Shown one piece after another: positions 1 to 7,480 of a DNA stretch of 34,120 nt (the stretch's first letter is position 1; every line of letters begins with the position of its first letter). The notes beneath the pieces are model-generated. The model had not been told where the DNA came from, did no database searches, and was given only the letters and a program-made list of their open reading frames with translations. Position numbers and translations under genes: made by a program. This stretch comes from JANPCX01 sp031431125 (GTDB lineage: Bacteria > Pseudomonadota > Gammaproteobacteria > Burkholderiales > Burkholderiaceae_C). The stretch is from the NCBI GenBank assembly GCA_031431125.1, contig JANPCX010000055.1:1-34120 (forward strand). Reading direction: 5' to 3'.

Positions 1-15
1 CAGCCCCACTCCTCG

Positions 16-61
16 TTGCAAATGCTCGCCGGGTGTACAACCCGGCTGCGCTTTGCGCCAA
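16..61. repeat. Imperfect palindrome at window edge
   Basis: A perfect 7-bp stem, GCCGGGT (28-34) and ACCCGGC (40-46), closes a 5-nt loop. It extends outward with gaps: TTGCAAATGCTC on the left is the imperfect complement of GCGCTTTGCGCCAA on the right. The sequence resembles the intergenic hairpin repeats seen elsewhere in this window but is not the same family. The rest of 1-183 shows no coding sequence. It must hold the promoter of the next gene if that gene is not cotranscribed from upstream. Confidence 0.45.
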
Positions 62-183
62 GATTGCGGCTGTCAGAGGGGCTCACGCAGGGTCAATTTA
101 CTGACACAGTAGGACTAGGGACTCGACATCACAGGCTGCAAGACCTCGGCCCCCCAGCAACACCACGTCAGAACGGTCCATTC

Positions 184-2229
184 ATGACGCCCCAACTGCT
201 CAAACCGCTGTTCGCCGCCACTATTTTCAGCAGTGCTTTCTTGCTGTTTTTGGTGCAACCCTTGATTGCCAAACAAATCCTGCCGTGGTTTGGGGGATCG
301 GCTGCCGTGTGGTCGATTTGTATGGTGTTCTTTCAGGTTGTTCTGCTGGCGGGCTACGCCTATTCGGACTGGCTGACACGCCTGCCTGCACGCGTTCAGT
401 CGGCCTTGCACATCGGGCTCCTGGGCTTGAGTTTGGCGGTCTTGCCCATCGTGACGAGTGAACGCTGGAAGCCTTTGGGTGCCGAGGAGCCGACGCTGTG
501 GATATTGGGTTTGTTGGTCACCACCATCGGATTGCCTTATTTTTTACTTTCGACGACCGGACCCCTGGTCCAGTCTTGGCTGGCCCGGGCTCCCTGGGGG
601 GCCCAGGTTTACCGCTATTTTTCTTTGTCCAATTTGACCTCGCTGGTGTCGCTGCTGGCCTACCCATTGCTGATTGAACCCCGCACCGCCTTGCTGCCGC
701 AAGCCCTAGGATGGTCGTGGGGCTACGCGGTGTTTGTTTGTCTTTGCATCGGCACCACCTGGTGTGCCGGTCGGCAGGCCCGAGAGGCAGCGTCGGTGAG
801 CGCGGCGCCGCAAACGTCGACCCCAGTTTCTTCTTCGAAAGAAGCGCCGCCCAGCTTGGGCACCTATTTGTTGTGGCTCGCACTGCCTGCACTGGGTTCT
901 TGGTTGCTCTTGGCCATCACCAACCACCTCACCCAGAACGTTGCCGCCATCCCATTTTTGTGGGTGCTGCCGCTGTCAATTTATCTGCTGTCGTTTGTCC
1001 TCACCTTTGAAAGTGACCGCTGGTACCAAAGACGCATCCTCTTGCCCGCCACGGCGGTGGTGTTGGCGCTTTGTGCGTTCGGACTGCAAGACAGTGTGGG
1101 CTCGGATCTCAAAACAGCACTGCCCATTTATGGTGTGGGCTTGTTCGTGCTGTGCATGTTCTTGCACGGCGAAATGGCGTCGATGCGGCCCGGGCCGCGT
1201 TACCTGACGCGGTTTTATTTGATGCTGTCGCTGGGCGGCGCTCTCGGCGGCGTGACCGTCGGTTTGGTGGCGCCCCATGTGCTGCCCGCCTATTACGAGC
1301 TGGGCATCGGCTTGATATTGGTGGCTGGGCTCGGGGCCTTGGTATTCAAGCAGAGCGGCCGCCTTGTCGCCGCTTGCGTGGCGGTTTCCCTGCTGTGCGT
1401 CTATTTCCTGTCTGTTCAAGTTCGCAGTGATTGGTCGGGTGCCAGACACATGAGCCGTAATTTTTACGGCACCTTGATCACGCTGGATCGAATCGACGCC
1501 GAAGCACCGAACGACAACGTCCGCCAGCTCTACCACGGTTCCGTGAAACACGGAGAGCAATACCTCGCGCCCGAGCGGCGTCAAGAACCCACCACCTACT
1601 ACGGCGCTACGTCCGGCGTCGGGCGCGCATTGGCGTCGGCACCGCAGGCGCCGCGCCATGTGGGTTTGATCGGTTTGGGTGCTGGCACGTTGGCCGCCTA
1701 TGGGCGCGCAGGGGATGTCTACCGGGTTTACGAAATCAATCCCCAAGTGTTCGAACTGGCTGACACCGAGTTCAGCTTTTTGAAGGACAGCGCAGCCAAG
1801 ATTGAGCTGGTGCTGGGCGATGCCAGGCTCGCCATGGAACGCGAGGCTCCCCAGGCTTTGGACGTGTTGGCGGTGGACGCTTTCTCCGGTGATTCGGTGC
1901 CCATCCACCTCATCACCAAGGAAGCCATGGCGGTGTACCTGCGCCACATCAAACCCGACGGGGTGGTGGCCTTCCATGTGACCAACCGGTTTTTGGCCTT
2001 GGCGCCCGTGGTTGAGAAAATTGCGCAGTCTCAAGGCCTGCATGTCCTCTTGGTCCACGACGAAGCCAAAGACTCCGATTTGCGGCGCACAGACTGGGTT
2101 TTGGTGAGCCCCAGCGCGGCGCGTTTGCAACATCCTTTGATTCAGGCCTCGGTGGTGCCCATCCAACCCATCCCAGGCTTGCGGCTGTGGACCGACGATT
2201 TCAACAATTTGTTTGGCGTGTTGAAGTAG
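184..2229 (+). CDS. Membrane-embedded spermidine synthase-like protein
   Basis: This 681-residue protein has an N-terminal multi-pass membrane region covering roughly the first 450 residues, starting with a hydrophobic segment right after the initiator. A soluble C-terminal domain of the spermidine/spermine synthase fold follows. That domain shows the nucleotide-binding motif GLIGLGAGTLAAYG, an acidic residue after the next strand (YEINP), then GDARLAM and VDAFSGDSVP, the usual positions of the aminopropyltransferase acidic residues. Such fused proteins are common in Proteobacteria but their substrate is usually unknown, so true spermidine synthesis is not implied. The ATG at 184 was chosen because the in-frame extension upstream to position 16 is not hydrophobic, looks non-coding and includes the palindrome at 16-61. 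The ribosome-binding site is weak. The gene stands alone, 68 bp before the dienelactone hydrolase gene. Confidence 0.85.
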   Translation: MTPQLLKPLFAATIFSSAFLLFLVQPLIAKQILPWFGGSAAVWSICMVFFQVVLLAGYAYSDWLTRLPARVQSALHIGLLGLSLAVLPIVTSERWKPLGAEEPTLWILGLLVTTIGLPYFLLSTTGPLVQSWLARAPWGAQVYRYFSLSNLTSLVSLLAYPLLIEPRTALLPQALGWSWGYAVFVCLCIGTTWCAGRQAREAASVSAAPQTSTPVSSSKEAPPSLGTYLLWLALPALGSWLLLAITNHLTQNVAAIPFLWVLPLSIYLLSFVLTFESDRWYQRRILLPATAVVLALCAFGLQDSVGSDLKTALPIYGVGLFVLCMFLHGEMASMRPGPRYLTRFYLMLSLGGALGGVTVGLVAPHVLPAYYELGIGLILVAGLGALVFKQSGRLVAACVAVSLLCVYFLSVQVRSDWSGARHMSRNFYGTLITLDRIDAEAPNDNVRQLYHGSVKHGEQYLAPERRQEPTTYYGATSGVGRALASAPQAPRHVGLIGLGAGTLAAYGRAGDVYRVYEINPQVFELADTEFSFLKDSAAKIELVLGDARLAMEREAPQALDVLAVDAFSGDSVPIHLITKEAMAVYLRHIKPDGVVAFHVTNRFLALAPVVEKIAQSQGLHVLLVHDEAKDSDLRRTDWVLVSPSAARLQHPLIQASVVPIQPIPGLRLWTDDFNNLFGVLK

Positions 2230-2297
2230 GTCTTGTGCGTTGTGCTCTGTATGCTCTGATGCCCTGGGTAGCCACTCAACCACTTTGAGGATTCCAC

Positions 2298-3191
2298 ATG
2301 AGCCGCAAAACCGCTGCAGACTTTGACCAAGATTTGCTGATTCTCTTTGACGCCTATGTTCATGGCGCAATCGACAGACGAGGTTTTCTGGAGCGCGCAC
2401 AGCGTTTTGCTGTGGGGGGCGTTTCCGCCAGCATGTTGCTCGCTTCCCTCAGCCCAGATTTCGCGTCTGCTCAGGTCGTCCCCAAAGACGATCCGCGCAT
2501 CAAAACCGAGACCGTGGAGTTTGTTTCACCGAATGGCAATGGCAAGGTCAAGGGTTACCTGGCCCGTCCGGCCAACGCCAGCGGAAAACTCCCTGGGGTG
2601 TTGGTCGTACACGAGAACCGTGGACTCAACCCTCACATCGAAGACATCACCCGGCGTTTGGCACTCGACAACTTCGTCGCTTTTGCCCCCGATGCCCTGA
2701 CACCGCTGGGAGGTTATCCAGGGGATGAAGACAAAGCGCGAGAGCTTTTTGCCAAACTCGATCAAACCAAGGTGCGCGAGGACTTTGTCACCGCTGCTGG
2801 TGTGCTCAAGACGCGGCCGGAATGCACCGGCAAAGTCGGCGTGGTCGGATTTTGTTTTGGTGGTGGCATGGCCCATTTCCTGTCCACGCGTTTGCCCGAC
2901 CTCAACGCAGCCGTGTCCTTCTATGGCAACCATCCGCCTGCCGACGAGGCGGTCAAGGTCAAGGCGCCGCTCTTGATTCACTTTGCGGCCGTGGACGAAC
3001 GCATCAACGCCGCTTGGCCAGCTTACGAGGCTGCTTTGAAAGCAGCAGGGGTGCGTTACACGGCGCATCAATACGCGGCCGGTATCCACCATGGTTTTAA
3101 CAACGACACCACGCCCCGGTTTGATGCTGCAGCAGCCAAACTCGCTTGGGATCGCACACTCGCGTTTTTTAACCAGAACCTGCGCGGATAA
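2298..3191 (+). CDS. Dienelactone hydrolase family protein (YghX-like)
   Basis: A 297-residue alpha/beta hydrolase of the carboxymethylenebutenolidase type. The expected triad is visible: nucleophile Cys186 in GFCFGGG, Asp233 in AAVDERI, and a histidine at 264-265 in GIHHGFNND. The HEN motif near residue 105 fits the oxyanion region. The N-terminus carries RRGFL (27-31) followed by a small hydrophobic stretch ending in ASAQ, which looks like a twin-arginine export signal set behind an unusually long leader. That layout is typical of the YghX subgroup, so a periplasmic location is inferred. The ATG is preceded by a good ribosome-binding site, TTTGAGGA. The physiological substrate cannot be told from sequence. 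A palindromic element begins 4 bp after the stop codon. Confidence 0.9.
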   Translation: MSRKTAADFDQDLLILFDAYVHGAIDRRGFLERAQRFAVGGVSASMLLASLSPDFASAQVVPKDDPRIKTETVEFVSPNGNGKVKGYLARPANASGKLPGVLVVHENRGLNPHIEDITRRLALDNFVAFAPDALTPLGGYPGDEDKARELFAKLDQTKVREDFVTAAGVLKTRPECTGKVGVVGFCFGGGMAHFLSTRLPDLNAAVSFYGNHPPADEAVKVKAPLLIHFAAVDERINAAWPAYEAALKAAGVRYTAHQYAAGIHHGFNNDTTPRFDAAAAKLAWDRTLAFFNQNLRG

Positions 3192-3195
3192 GAGG

Positions 3196-3439
3196 CTAGC
3201 CCGGATATTTCGCCAGGGGCGCGCCCGAGTGGGCTGTGATGCGGTGTGGTGGCAAGGCGCGACGACGCTGCGGGCTCGTGCCCGCAAGGGGGAGCAACTC
3301 CGCCGCCGCGCCGCAGCGCTGCTCAATCGGGTGTGCAGCGATCGATACAAATTGGACTTGGCACTCGAAGCCAAGAAAGTGACCATTCATGCAGTTTTTC
3401 GGGGCCTAGGAGAGCGACCTGGTGAAATATCCGGGCTAG
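3196..3439 (+). mobile_element. MITE-like element, copy 1 of the 112-bp hairpin family
   Basis: Terminal inverted repeats of 22 bp at 3196-3217 and 3418-3439 match at 21 of 22 positions and begin CTAGCCCGGATATTTC. Inside, close to the left end, lies a 112-bp imperfect palindrome at 3222-3333 with tip GCGGGC-TCGT-GCCCGC (3270-3285). About 84 bp of unique spacer then runs to the right end. No transposase is encoded and no clear target duplication is visible. The same core is found at 32019-32130 and 34003-34114 with different terminal repeats. The element lies directly after the dienelactone hydrolase stop codon and would be in its 3' untranslated region. Confidence 0.8.
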
Positions 3440-3603
3440 GAGTCTGCGCGGCAGAAGGCGTCGAAGCGAAACGCGCGAAAACCGAGGACAGTTTGGTAGC
3501 ACCGACAAGCCCAGGGTAGCCTCCCCTGGGCGCAGGAGGTGATACCAAAATGGACCGGTTTCTCGCGCGTTGCAGCCGACGACCTTCTGCCGCGCAGGCT
3601 CCT
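3438..3603. repeat. 166-bp imperfect palindrome adjoining the first element
   Basis: Outer arms 3438-3458 and 3583-3603 (AGGAGYCTGCGCGGCAGAAG and its complement) match at 20 of 21 positions. Pairing continues inward through ACGCGCGA and TTTGGTA blocks to a perfect 8-bp tip, GCCCAGGG (3509-3516) and CCCTGGGC (3524-3531). It starts where the preceding element ends, overlapping by 2 bp. It is a separate hairpin with no visible similarity to the 112-bp core. Function is unknown; a non-autonomous mobile repeat is likely. Confidence 0.75.
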
Positions 3604-3627
3604 TCGTTCGACCAATTCCCACGCTGA
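3550..3627 (+). other. 25-codon reading frame with a perfect extended Shine-Dalgarno
   Basis: The sequence AGGAGGTGAT (3534-3543) is fully complementary to the 3' end of 16S rRNA and stands 6 nt before an ATG at 3550. The frame runs 25 codons to a TGA and encodes a basic peptide starting MDRFLARCSRRP. It lies in the right arm of the palindrome at 3438-3603, so an RNA hairpin would hide the ribosome-binding site. It may be a remnant of a longer gene, a regulated leader peptide or chance. No homology is recognised. Confidence 0.25.
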
Positions 3628-3709
3628 TCGAGGCATGATTTCCTGGCGCGGGAAGCTGGCCACGGGGGTGGGTTGGCGAGCCGGTCGACGTACCGAGTTC
3701 AGCACCACG

Positions 3710-3729
3710 CTAAAATACGCGGTTTTCCG
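3710..3729 (+). promoter_or_regulatory. Candidate -10 region for tRNA-Leu
   Basis: TAAAAT (3711-3716) is followed by a GC-rich discriminator (ACGCGG), 73 nt before the tRNA. Near-identical blocks precede aroC and purL. No good -35 hexamer is visible at 16-18 bp spacing. A GC-rich discriminator is what stringently controlled stable-RNA promoters show, so the assignment is an inference from position and motif. The rest of 3604-3788 shows nothing further. Confidence 0.4.
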
Positions 3730-3788
3730 AACAAGTTCCGTCTAATCGGGGCGCTGCGCTTTGGCTCAGCACTTCATTCTTATTTATG

Positions 3789-3875
3789 GCGCGGGTGGCG
3801 AAATTGGTAGACGCAACAGGTTTAGGTCCTGACGCCAGCAATGGTGTGGGGGTTCGAGTCCCCCCCCGCGCACCA
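3789..3875 (+). tRNA. tRNA-Leu (anticodon UAG)
   Basis: The 87-nt cloverleaf has acceptor arms GCGCGGG and CCCGCGC followed by an encoded ACCA. The D-arm is TGGCGAAATTGGTAGACGCA, the anticodon loop is TTTAGGT (3821-3827, anticodon TAG at 3823-3825), there is a long variable arm typical of a class II leucine tRNA, and the T-arm contains GGTTCGAGTCC. It reads CUA and other CUN codons. It lies 46 bp before tig on the same strand with no terminator between, so readthrough into tig is possible. Confidence 0.97.
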
Positions 3876-3921
3876 CAGCGTTCTTTGAAAATTACATAGC
3901 AGATAGAAAGTCCAAACCATC

Positions 3922-5235
3922 ATGGCCGTTACCGTTGAAACCCTAGAGAAATTAGAGCGTCGCATCACGCTGACATTGGCTGCCGACAGCATTCAAGGCG
4001 AGGTCGAATCTCGTTTGAAGAAGCTGGCGCGCACGGTCAAGGCCGACGGTTTCCGTCCCGGCAAAGTGCCCATGAGTGTGGTCGCCCAGCGTTATGGCTA
4101 CACGGTGCAGTACGAAGTGATGAACGACAAAGTCGGTCAGGCCTTCATGAGCGCCGCGACGGAAGCCAAACTGCGTGTGGCCGGTGTGCCTCGCATCAGC
4201 GAGAAAGAACCCAGTGCCGACGCACCCGGCCAAATGGCCTTTGACGCCGTGTTCGAGGTTTATCCCGAAGTGACCTTGGGTGACCTGTCCACCGCCGAAG
4301 TCGAGCGCGTCAGCGCCGACGTGTCGGAAGACGGCATCGATAAAACCATTGAAATCCTGCGCAAGCAGCGCCGCACCTTTGCCCAGCGTCCAGCGTCGGA
4401 GGCCGCCGCCGTGGACGACCGCGTGACGATCGACTTCGAAGGCAAACTCGACGGCGTTCCGTTTGAAGGCGGCAAGGCCGAAGGTTTTCAGTTCATGATT
4501 GGCGAAGGCCAAATGCTGGAAGCGTTTGACAGCGCCGTGCGTGGCATGAAGTCAGGCGACTCCAAAACCTTCCCGCTGCAATTCCCTGCGGATTACCACG
4601 GCAAAGATGTCGCTGGCAAAGAGGCTGACTTCTTGGTCACCGTGAAAAAGATTGAAGCACAAAACCTGCCCGAAGTGAATGAAGCGTTCGCCAAATCCCT
4701 GGGCGTGGCCGACGGCTCCTTGGCCGGTTTGCGCGCCGACATCAAGAAAAACTTGGAGCGTGAAGCCAAGTTCCGCGTCCAAGCTCGCAACAAAGCTTCA
4801 GTGCTGGATGCGGTGCTGAAGGTGGCCGAATTGGACGTGCCTAAAGCCCTCGTCCAAAACGAGATCGAACGCATGGTCGAAGCAGCCCGCGCCGATCTGA
4901 AGAAACGCGGTGTGAAAGACGCCGACAAAGCGGAGATCCCCGGAGAGGTCTTCCAAGTGCAAGCCGAACGCCGCGTGCGTTTGGGTTTGGTGGTGGCAGA
5001 ACTTGTGCGTGCCAACAATTTGCAAGCCAAACCCGACCAGTTGCAGTCCCACTTGGAAGAGTTGGCGCAAAGTTACGAAAAGCCGGCCGAGGTGGTGCGT
5101 TACTACCTCAGCGACCGCCAGCGCATGGCCGAAGTCGAAGCGGTGGTGATTGAAAACAACGTCGCTGAGTTTGTGCTTTCCAAAGCCAAGGTCACCAACA
5201 AAGCGATGCCGTTTGAAGAGTTAATGGCTTCCTGA
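3922..5235 (+). CDS. tig: Trigger factor, ribosome-associated chaperone
   Basis: A 437-residue protein of normal length for the family. The N-terminal ribosome-docking domain carries GFRPGK at residues 43-48, matching the signature loop that contacts ribosomal protein uL23. A central FKBP-like peptidyl-prolyl isomerase domain spans about residues 150-245, with DRVTIDFEGKLDGVPFEGG at its start. A helical C-terminal substrate-binding domain follows. It holds nascent chains at the exit tunnel and precedes clpP and clpX, the common order in Proteobacteria. The ATG at 3922 has only a weak upstream purine run (AGAAAG). A strong terminator follows the stop codon, so the downstream protease genes need their own promoter or readthrough. 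Confidence 0.97.
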   Translation: MAVTVETLEKLERRITLTLAADSIQGEVESRLKKLARTVKADGFRPGKVPMSVVAQRYGYTVQYEVMNDKVGQAFMSAATEAKLRVAGVPRISEKEPSADAPGQMAFDAVFEVYPEVTLGDLSTAEVERVSADVSEDGIDKTIEILRKQRRTFAQRPASEAAAVDDRVTIDFEGKLDGVPFEGGKAEGFQFMIGEGQMLEAFDSAVRGMKSGDSKTFPLQFPADYHGKDVAGKEADFLVTVKKIEAQNLPEVNEAFAKSLGVADGSLAGLRADIKKNLEREAKFRVQARNKASVLDAVLKVAELDVPKALVQNEIERMVEAARADLKKRGVKDADKAEIPGEVFQVQAERRVRLGLVVAELVRANNLQAKPDQLQSHLEELAQSYEKPAEVVRYYLSDRQRMAEVEAVVIENNVAEFVLSKAKVTNKAMPFEELMAS

Positions 5236-5260
5236 TCGGGCTTTTTTCTCCTGGCAATGG

Positions 5261-5298
5261 CAAGGCGCTGCACTGCAAAGTCAGCGCCTTGTTTCTTT
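5261..5298 (+). terminator. Rho-independent terminator after tig
   Basis: A perfect 10-bp stem, CAAGGCGCTG (5261-5270) and CAGCGCCTTG (5282-5291), is followed by TTTCTTT. It lies 25 bp after the tig stop codon and separates tig from clpP. Confidence 0.85.
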
Positions 5299-5327
5299 GC
5301 GCCACAGCGGCGCGGGGGAAGATGCCC

Positions 5328-5359
5328 CTTGTGGCGAGATAATCTGCCTCCAGATATAT
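5328..5359 (+). promoter_or_regulatory. Possible clpP promoter, sigma-32-like
   Basis: CTTGTGG (5328-5334), a 13-nt gap and CTCCAGATAT partly match the heat-shock pattern CTTGAAA-N13-CCCCATAT. A GATAAT block at 5338-5343 could instead be a housekeeping -10. The location between the tig terminator and clpP makes a promoter likely, but its sigma class is uncertain. Confidence 0.3.
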
Positions 5360-5410
5360 ATTCCGAATGCGTTACCACCCTCCAACGCAATAAGTCACAA
5401 AGGATCATTG

Positions 5411-6019
5411 ATGAGCGCGCTAGAAACACAAGGTTTGGGCATGGTGCCCATGGTGATTGAGCAGTCGGGCCGTGGCGAGCGTGCCTACGACATTTATTCG
5501 CGCTTGCTCAAAGAGCGGGTGATTTTTCTGGTCGGTCCTGTGAACGACCAGTCGGCCAACCTGGTGGTGGCTCAGCTCTTGTTCCTGGAGAGCGAAAACC
5601 CCGACAAAGACATTTCCTTCTACATCAACTCCCCCGGCGGTTCGGTGAGCGCAGGCATGTCGATTTTCGACACCATGCAGTTCATCAAACCCCAGGTCTC
5701 CACCCTGTGCATGGGCATGGCCGCCAGCATGGGCTCCTTCTTGCTGATGGCGGGCGCCAAAGGCAAACGTTTTGCCTTGCCCAACTCGCGCATCATGATT
5801 CACCAGCCCTCGGGCGGTGCGCAAGGCCAGGCCACCGACATTGAAATCCATGCCCGGGAAATTCTGAAAACCCGTGAGCAACTCAACCGCATTTACGCCG
5901 ACCGCACCGGCCAGCCCCTGGAAAAAATCCAAGCCGATATGGAGCGCGACTTCTTCCTGGACCCCGAAGAGGCCAAGGCTTACGGCCTGATTGACCAAGT
6001 TTTGACAAAACGCGCTTGA
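5411..6019 (+). CDS. clpP: ATP-dependent Clp protease proteolytic subunit
   Basis: A 202-residue serine protease subunit that forms the double-heptamer chamber used with ClpX and, where present, ClpA. The catalytic triad is Ser106 in MGMAASMGS, His131 in IMIHQPSGG and Asp180 in MERDFFLDPEEA, all in the expected context. The INSPGGSV oxyanion loop lies at 72-79. The ATG at 5411 was chosen over an upstream in-frame start (5297) because it gives the usual ClpP N-terminus and has AAGGA about 9 nt before it; the upstream extension would run across the promoter region. The gene is followed by its own terminator and then clpX. Confidence 0.97.
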   Translation: MSALETQGLGMVPMVIEQSGRGERAYDIYSRLLKERVIFLVGPVNDQSANLVVAQLLFLESENPDKDISFYINSPGGSVSAGMSIFDTMQFIKPQVSTLCMGMAASMGSFLLMAGAKGKRFALPNSRIMIHQPSGGAQGQATDIEIHAREILKTREQLNRIYADRTGQPLEKIQADMERDFFLDPEEAKAYGLIDQVLTKRA

Positions 6020-6043
6020 TACAAAACGGGCCGAATTGGCTGG

Positions 6044-6079
6044 AAAACAGGGCCTAAACCCCCGCTTGGCCCTGTTTTT
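6044..6079 (+). terminator. Terminator between clpP and clpX
   Basis: An 11-bp perfect stem, AAAACAGGGCC (6044-6054) and GGCCCTGTTTT (6068-6078), ends in a T run. It lies 24 bp after clpP and ends 50 bp before clpX, so clpX expression depends on partial readthrough or a promoter in the short remaining gap. Confidence 0.85.
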
Positions 6080-6128
6080 AATTGAACTATCATCTTTAAC
6101 GAAACCACTTCTTCCTGAGCGTCTTTTT

Positions 6129-7394
6129 ATGGCCGACAAAAAAGGCTCTTCGAGCGAAAAAGTTCTCTACTGCTCCTTTTGCGGCAAAAGCCAGCACGAG
6201 GTAAAAAAACTCATCGCAGGGCCTTCGGTCTTCATTTGCGACGAGTGCATAGAGCTGTGCAACGACATCATCCGTGATGAAGTGCCTGCGGACGCGCCCG
6301 ACGCGAAAGCCGCTAAAACTGATTTGCCGCTTCCGAGCGAAATCAAGGCCAGCCTCGACAACTACGTGATCGGCCAAGAACCGGCCAAACGAATTTTGTC
6401 GGTGGCGGTTTACAACCACTACAAACGGCTCAAACACATGAGCCGCTCCAAAGACGAGATTGAGCTGTCCAAGAGCAACATTCTTTTGATCGGCCCCACA
6501 GGCTCGGGCAAAACCTTGCTCGCACAAACCCTGGCGCGGCTGCTCAATGTGCCCTTCGTGATTGCCGACGCCACCACGCTGACCGAAGCTGGTTATGTGG
6601 GTGAGGACGTTGAAAACATCATTCAGAAGTTGCTGCAAAACTGCAACTACGACGTCGAAAAAGCCCAACGCGGCATTGTGTACATCGACGAGATCGACAA
6701 AATTTCCCGCAAAGCGGACAACCCTTCCATCACGCGGGATGTCTCTGGCGAGGGTGTTCAGCAAGCGCTGCTCAAACTCGTAGAAGGCACCATGGCTTCT
6801 GTGCCGCCGCAAGGCGGGCGCAAGCATCCGAACCAAGACTTCTTGCAGATCGACACCACCAACATCCTCTTCATTTGCGGTGGTGCATTTGACGGTCTGG
6901 AAAAAGTGATTCAAAACCGCTCTGAAAAATCAGGCATTGGTTTTAGCGCCACGGTGAAAACCAAGAGCGAACGTAAGGTCAGCGATGTGTTCCGCGAGGT
7001 GGAGCCGGAAGACTTGATCAAGTTTGGTTTGATTCCCGAACTGGTCGGCCGCCTGCCCGTGGTGGCCACCTTGGGCGAGCTGACCGAAGACGCCATGGTG
7101 CAGATCCTGACCGAGCCCAAAAATGCCCTGGTCAAGCAGTACCAGAAACTTTTTTCCATGGACGGCGTGGAACTGGAGTTCCGCCCCTCAGCCCTCACCG
7201 CCATCGCCCGCAAGGCCTTGGCCCGTAAAACCGGGGCGCGTGGACTGCGCTCCATCATGGAGTTGTCGCTGATCGACACCATGTTTGACCTGCCCAACTT
7301 GGAAGGTGTGGCCAAGGTCGTACTCGACGAACACACGATTGAAGAAGAGGCGAAACCGCTGCTGGTCTACCGCGACGTCAAAGCCAGCGCTTGA
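6129..7394 (+). CDS. clpX: Clp protease ATP-binding unfoldase subunit
   Basis: A 421-residue AAA+ unfoldase that delivers substrates to ClpP. The N-terminal zinc-binding domain has four cysteines, Cys15, Cys18, Cys37 and Cys40. Walker A is GPTGSGKT at 122-129, Walker B is VYIDEIDK, the pore loop is GYVGED, and the ClpP-docking IGF tripeptide is present in KSGIGFSATVK. The sensor-2 arginine lies in the GARGLRSIME region. The ATG at 6129 is preferred because translation from the upstream in-frame start at 6036 would read through the terminator hairpin. No strong ribosome-binding site is visible before it. Lon follows 86 bp downstream. Confidence 0.97.
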   Translation: MADKKGSSSEKVLYCSFCGKSQHEVKKLIAGPSVFICDECIELCNDIIRDEVPADAPDAKAAKTDLPLPSEIKASLDNYVIGQEPAKRILSVAVYNHYKRLKHMSRSKDEIELSKSNILLIGPTGSGKTLLAQTLARLLNVPFVIADATTLTEAGYVGEDVENIIQKLLQNCNYDVEKAQRGIVYIDEIDKISRKADNPSITRDVSGEGVQQALLKLVEGTMASVPPQGGRKHPNQDFLQIDTTNILFICGGAFDGLEKVIQNRSEKSGIGFSATVKTKSERKVSDVFREVEPEDLIKFGLIPELVGRLPVVATLGELTEDAMVQILTEPKNALVKQYQKLFSMDGVELEFRPSALTAIARKALARKTGARGLRSIMELSLIDTMFDLPNLEGVAKVVLDEHTIEEEAKPLLVYRDVKASA

Positions 7395-7427
7395 GTTGGA
7401 CCGGGGTCGGTACTGACCCGGTGGTCA

Positions 7428-7456
7428 CTTGCAATTGAATACTCAGGCCCTACATA
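7428..7456 (+). promoter_or_regulatory. Sigma-32-like heat-shock promoter for lon
   Basis: CTTGCAA (7428-7434), a 13-nt gap and CCCTACATA (7448-7456) match the sigma-32 pattern CTTGAAA-N13-CCCCATNT at most positions with correct spacing. The lon ATG is 24 nt downstream. Lon is a classic heat-shock gene in other Proteobacteria, so the site fits its expected regulation. Confidence 0.5.
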
Positions 7457-7480
7457 GGTTTGAGAAAGAGAGGTCTCTTC

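Noticed and set aside
976..2400. Long opposite-strand reading frame of 474 codons across the spermidine-synthase-like gene
   Set aside because: It mirrors a gene with clear family motifs, is rich in Gln, His and Arg typical of antisense frames in GC-rich DNA, and matches no family.
3196..3439. Naming the element after a specific insertion-sequence family
   Set aside because: The CTAG-containing ends are suggestive of some known families, but no transposase is present and a database comparison would be needed.
3091..3519. 142-codon frame across the first hairpin element
   Set aside because: It starts inside the dienelactone hydrolase gene and is a translation of the palindrome; similar basic peptides appear from each copy of the core because of the repeat, not because of coding.
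3789..3875. tRNA-Leu as an integration site for an island
   Set aside because: No integrase, no repeated 3' tRNA fragment and conserved housekeeping genes directly downstream.
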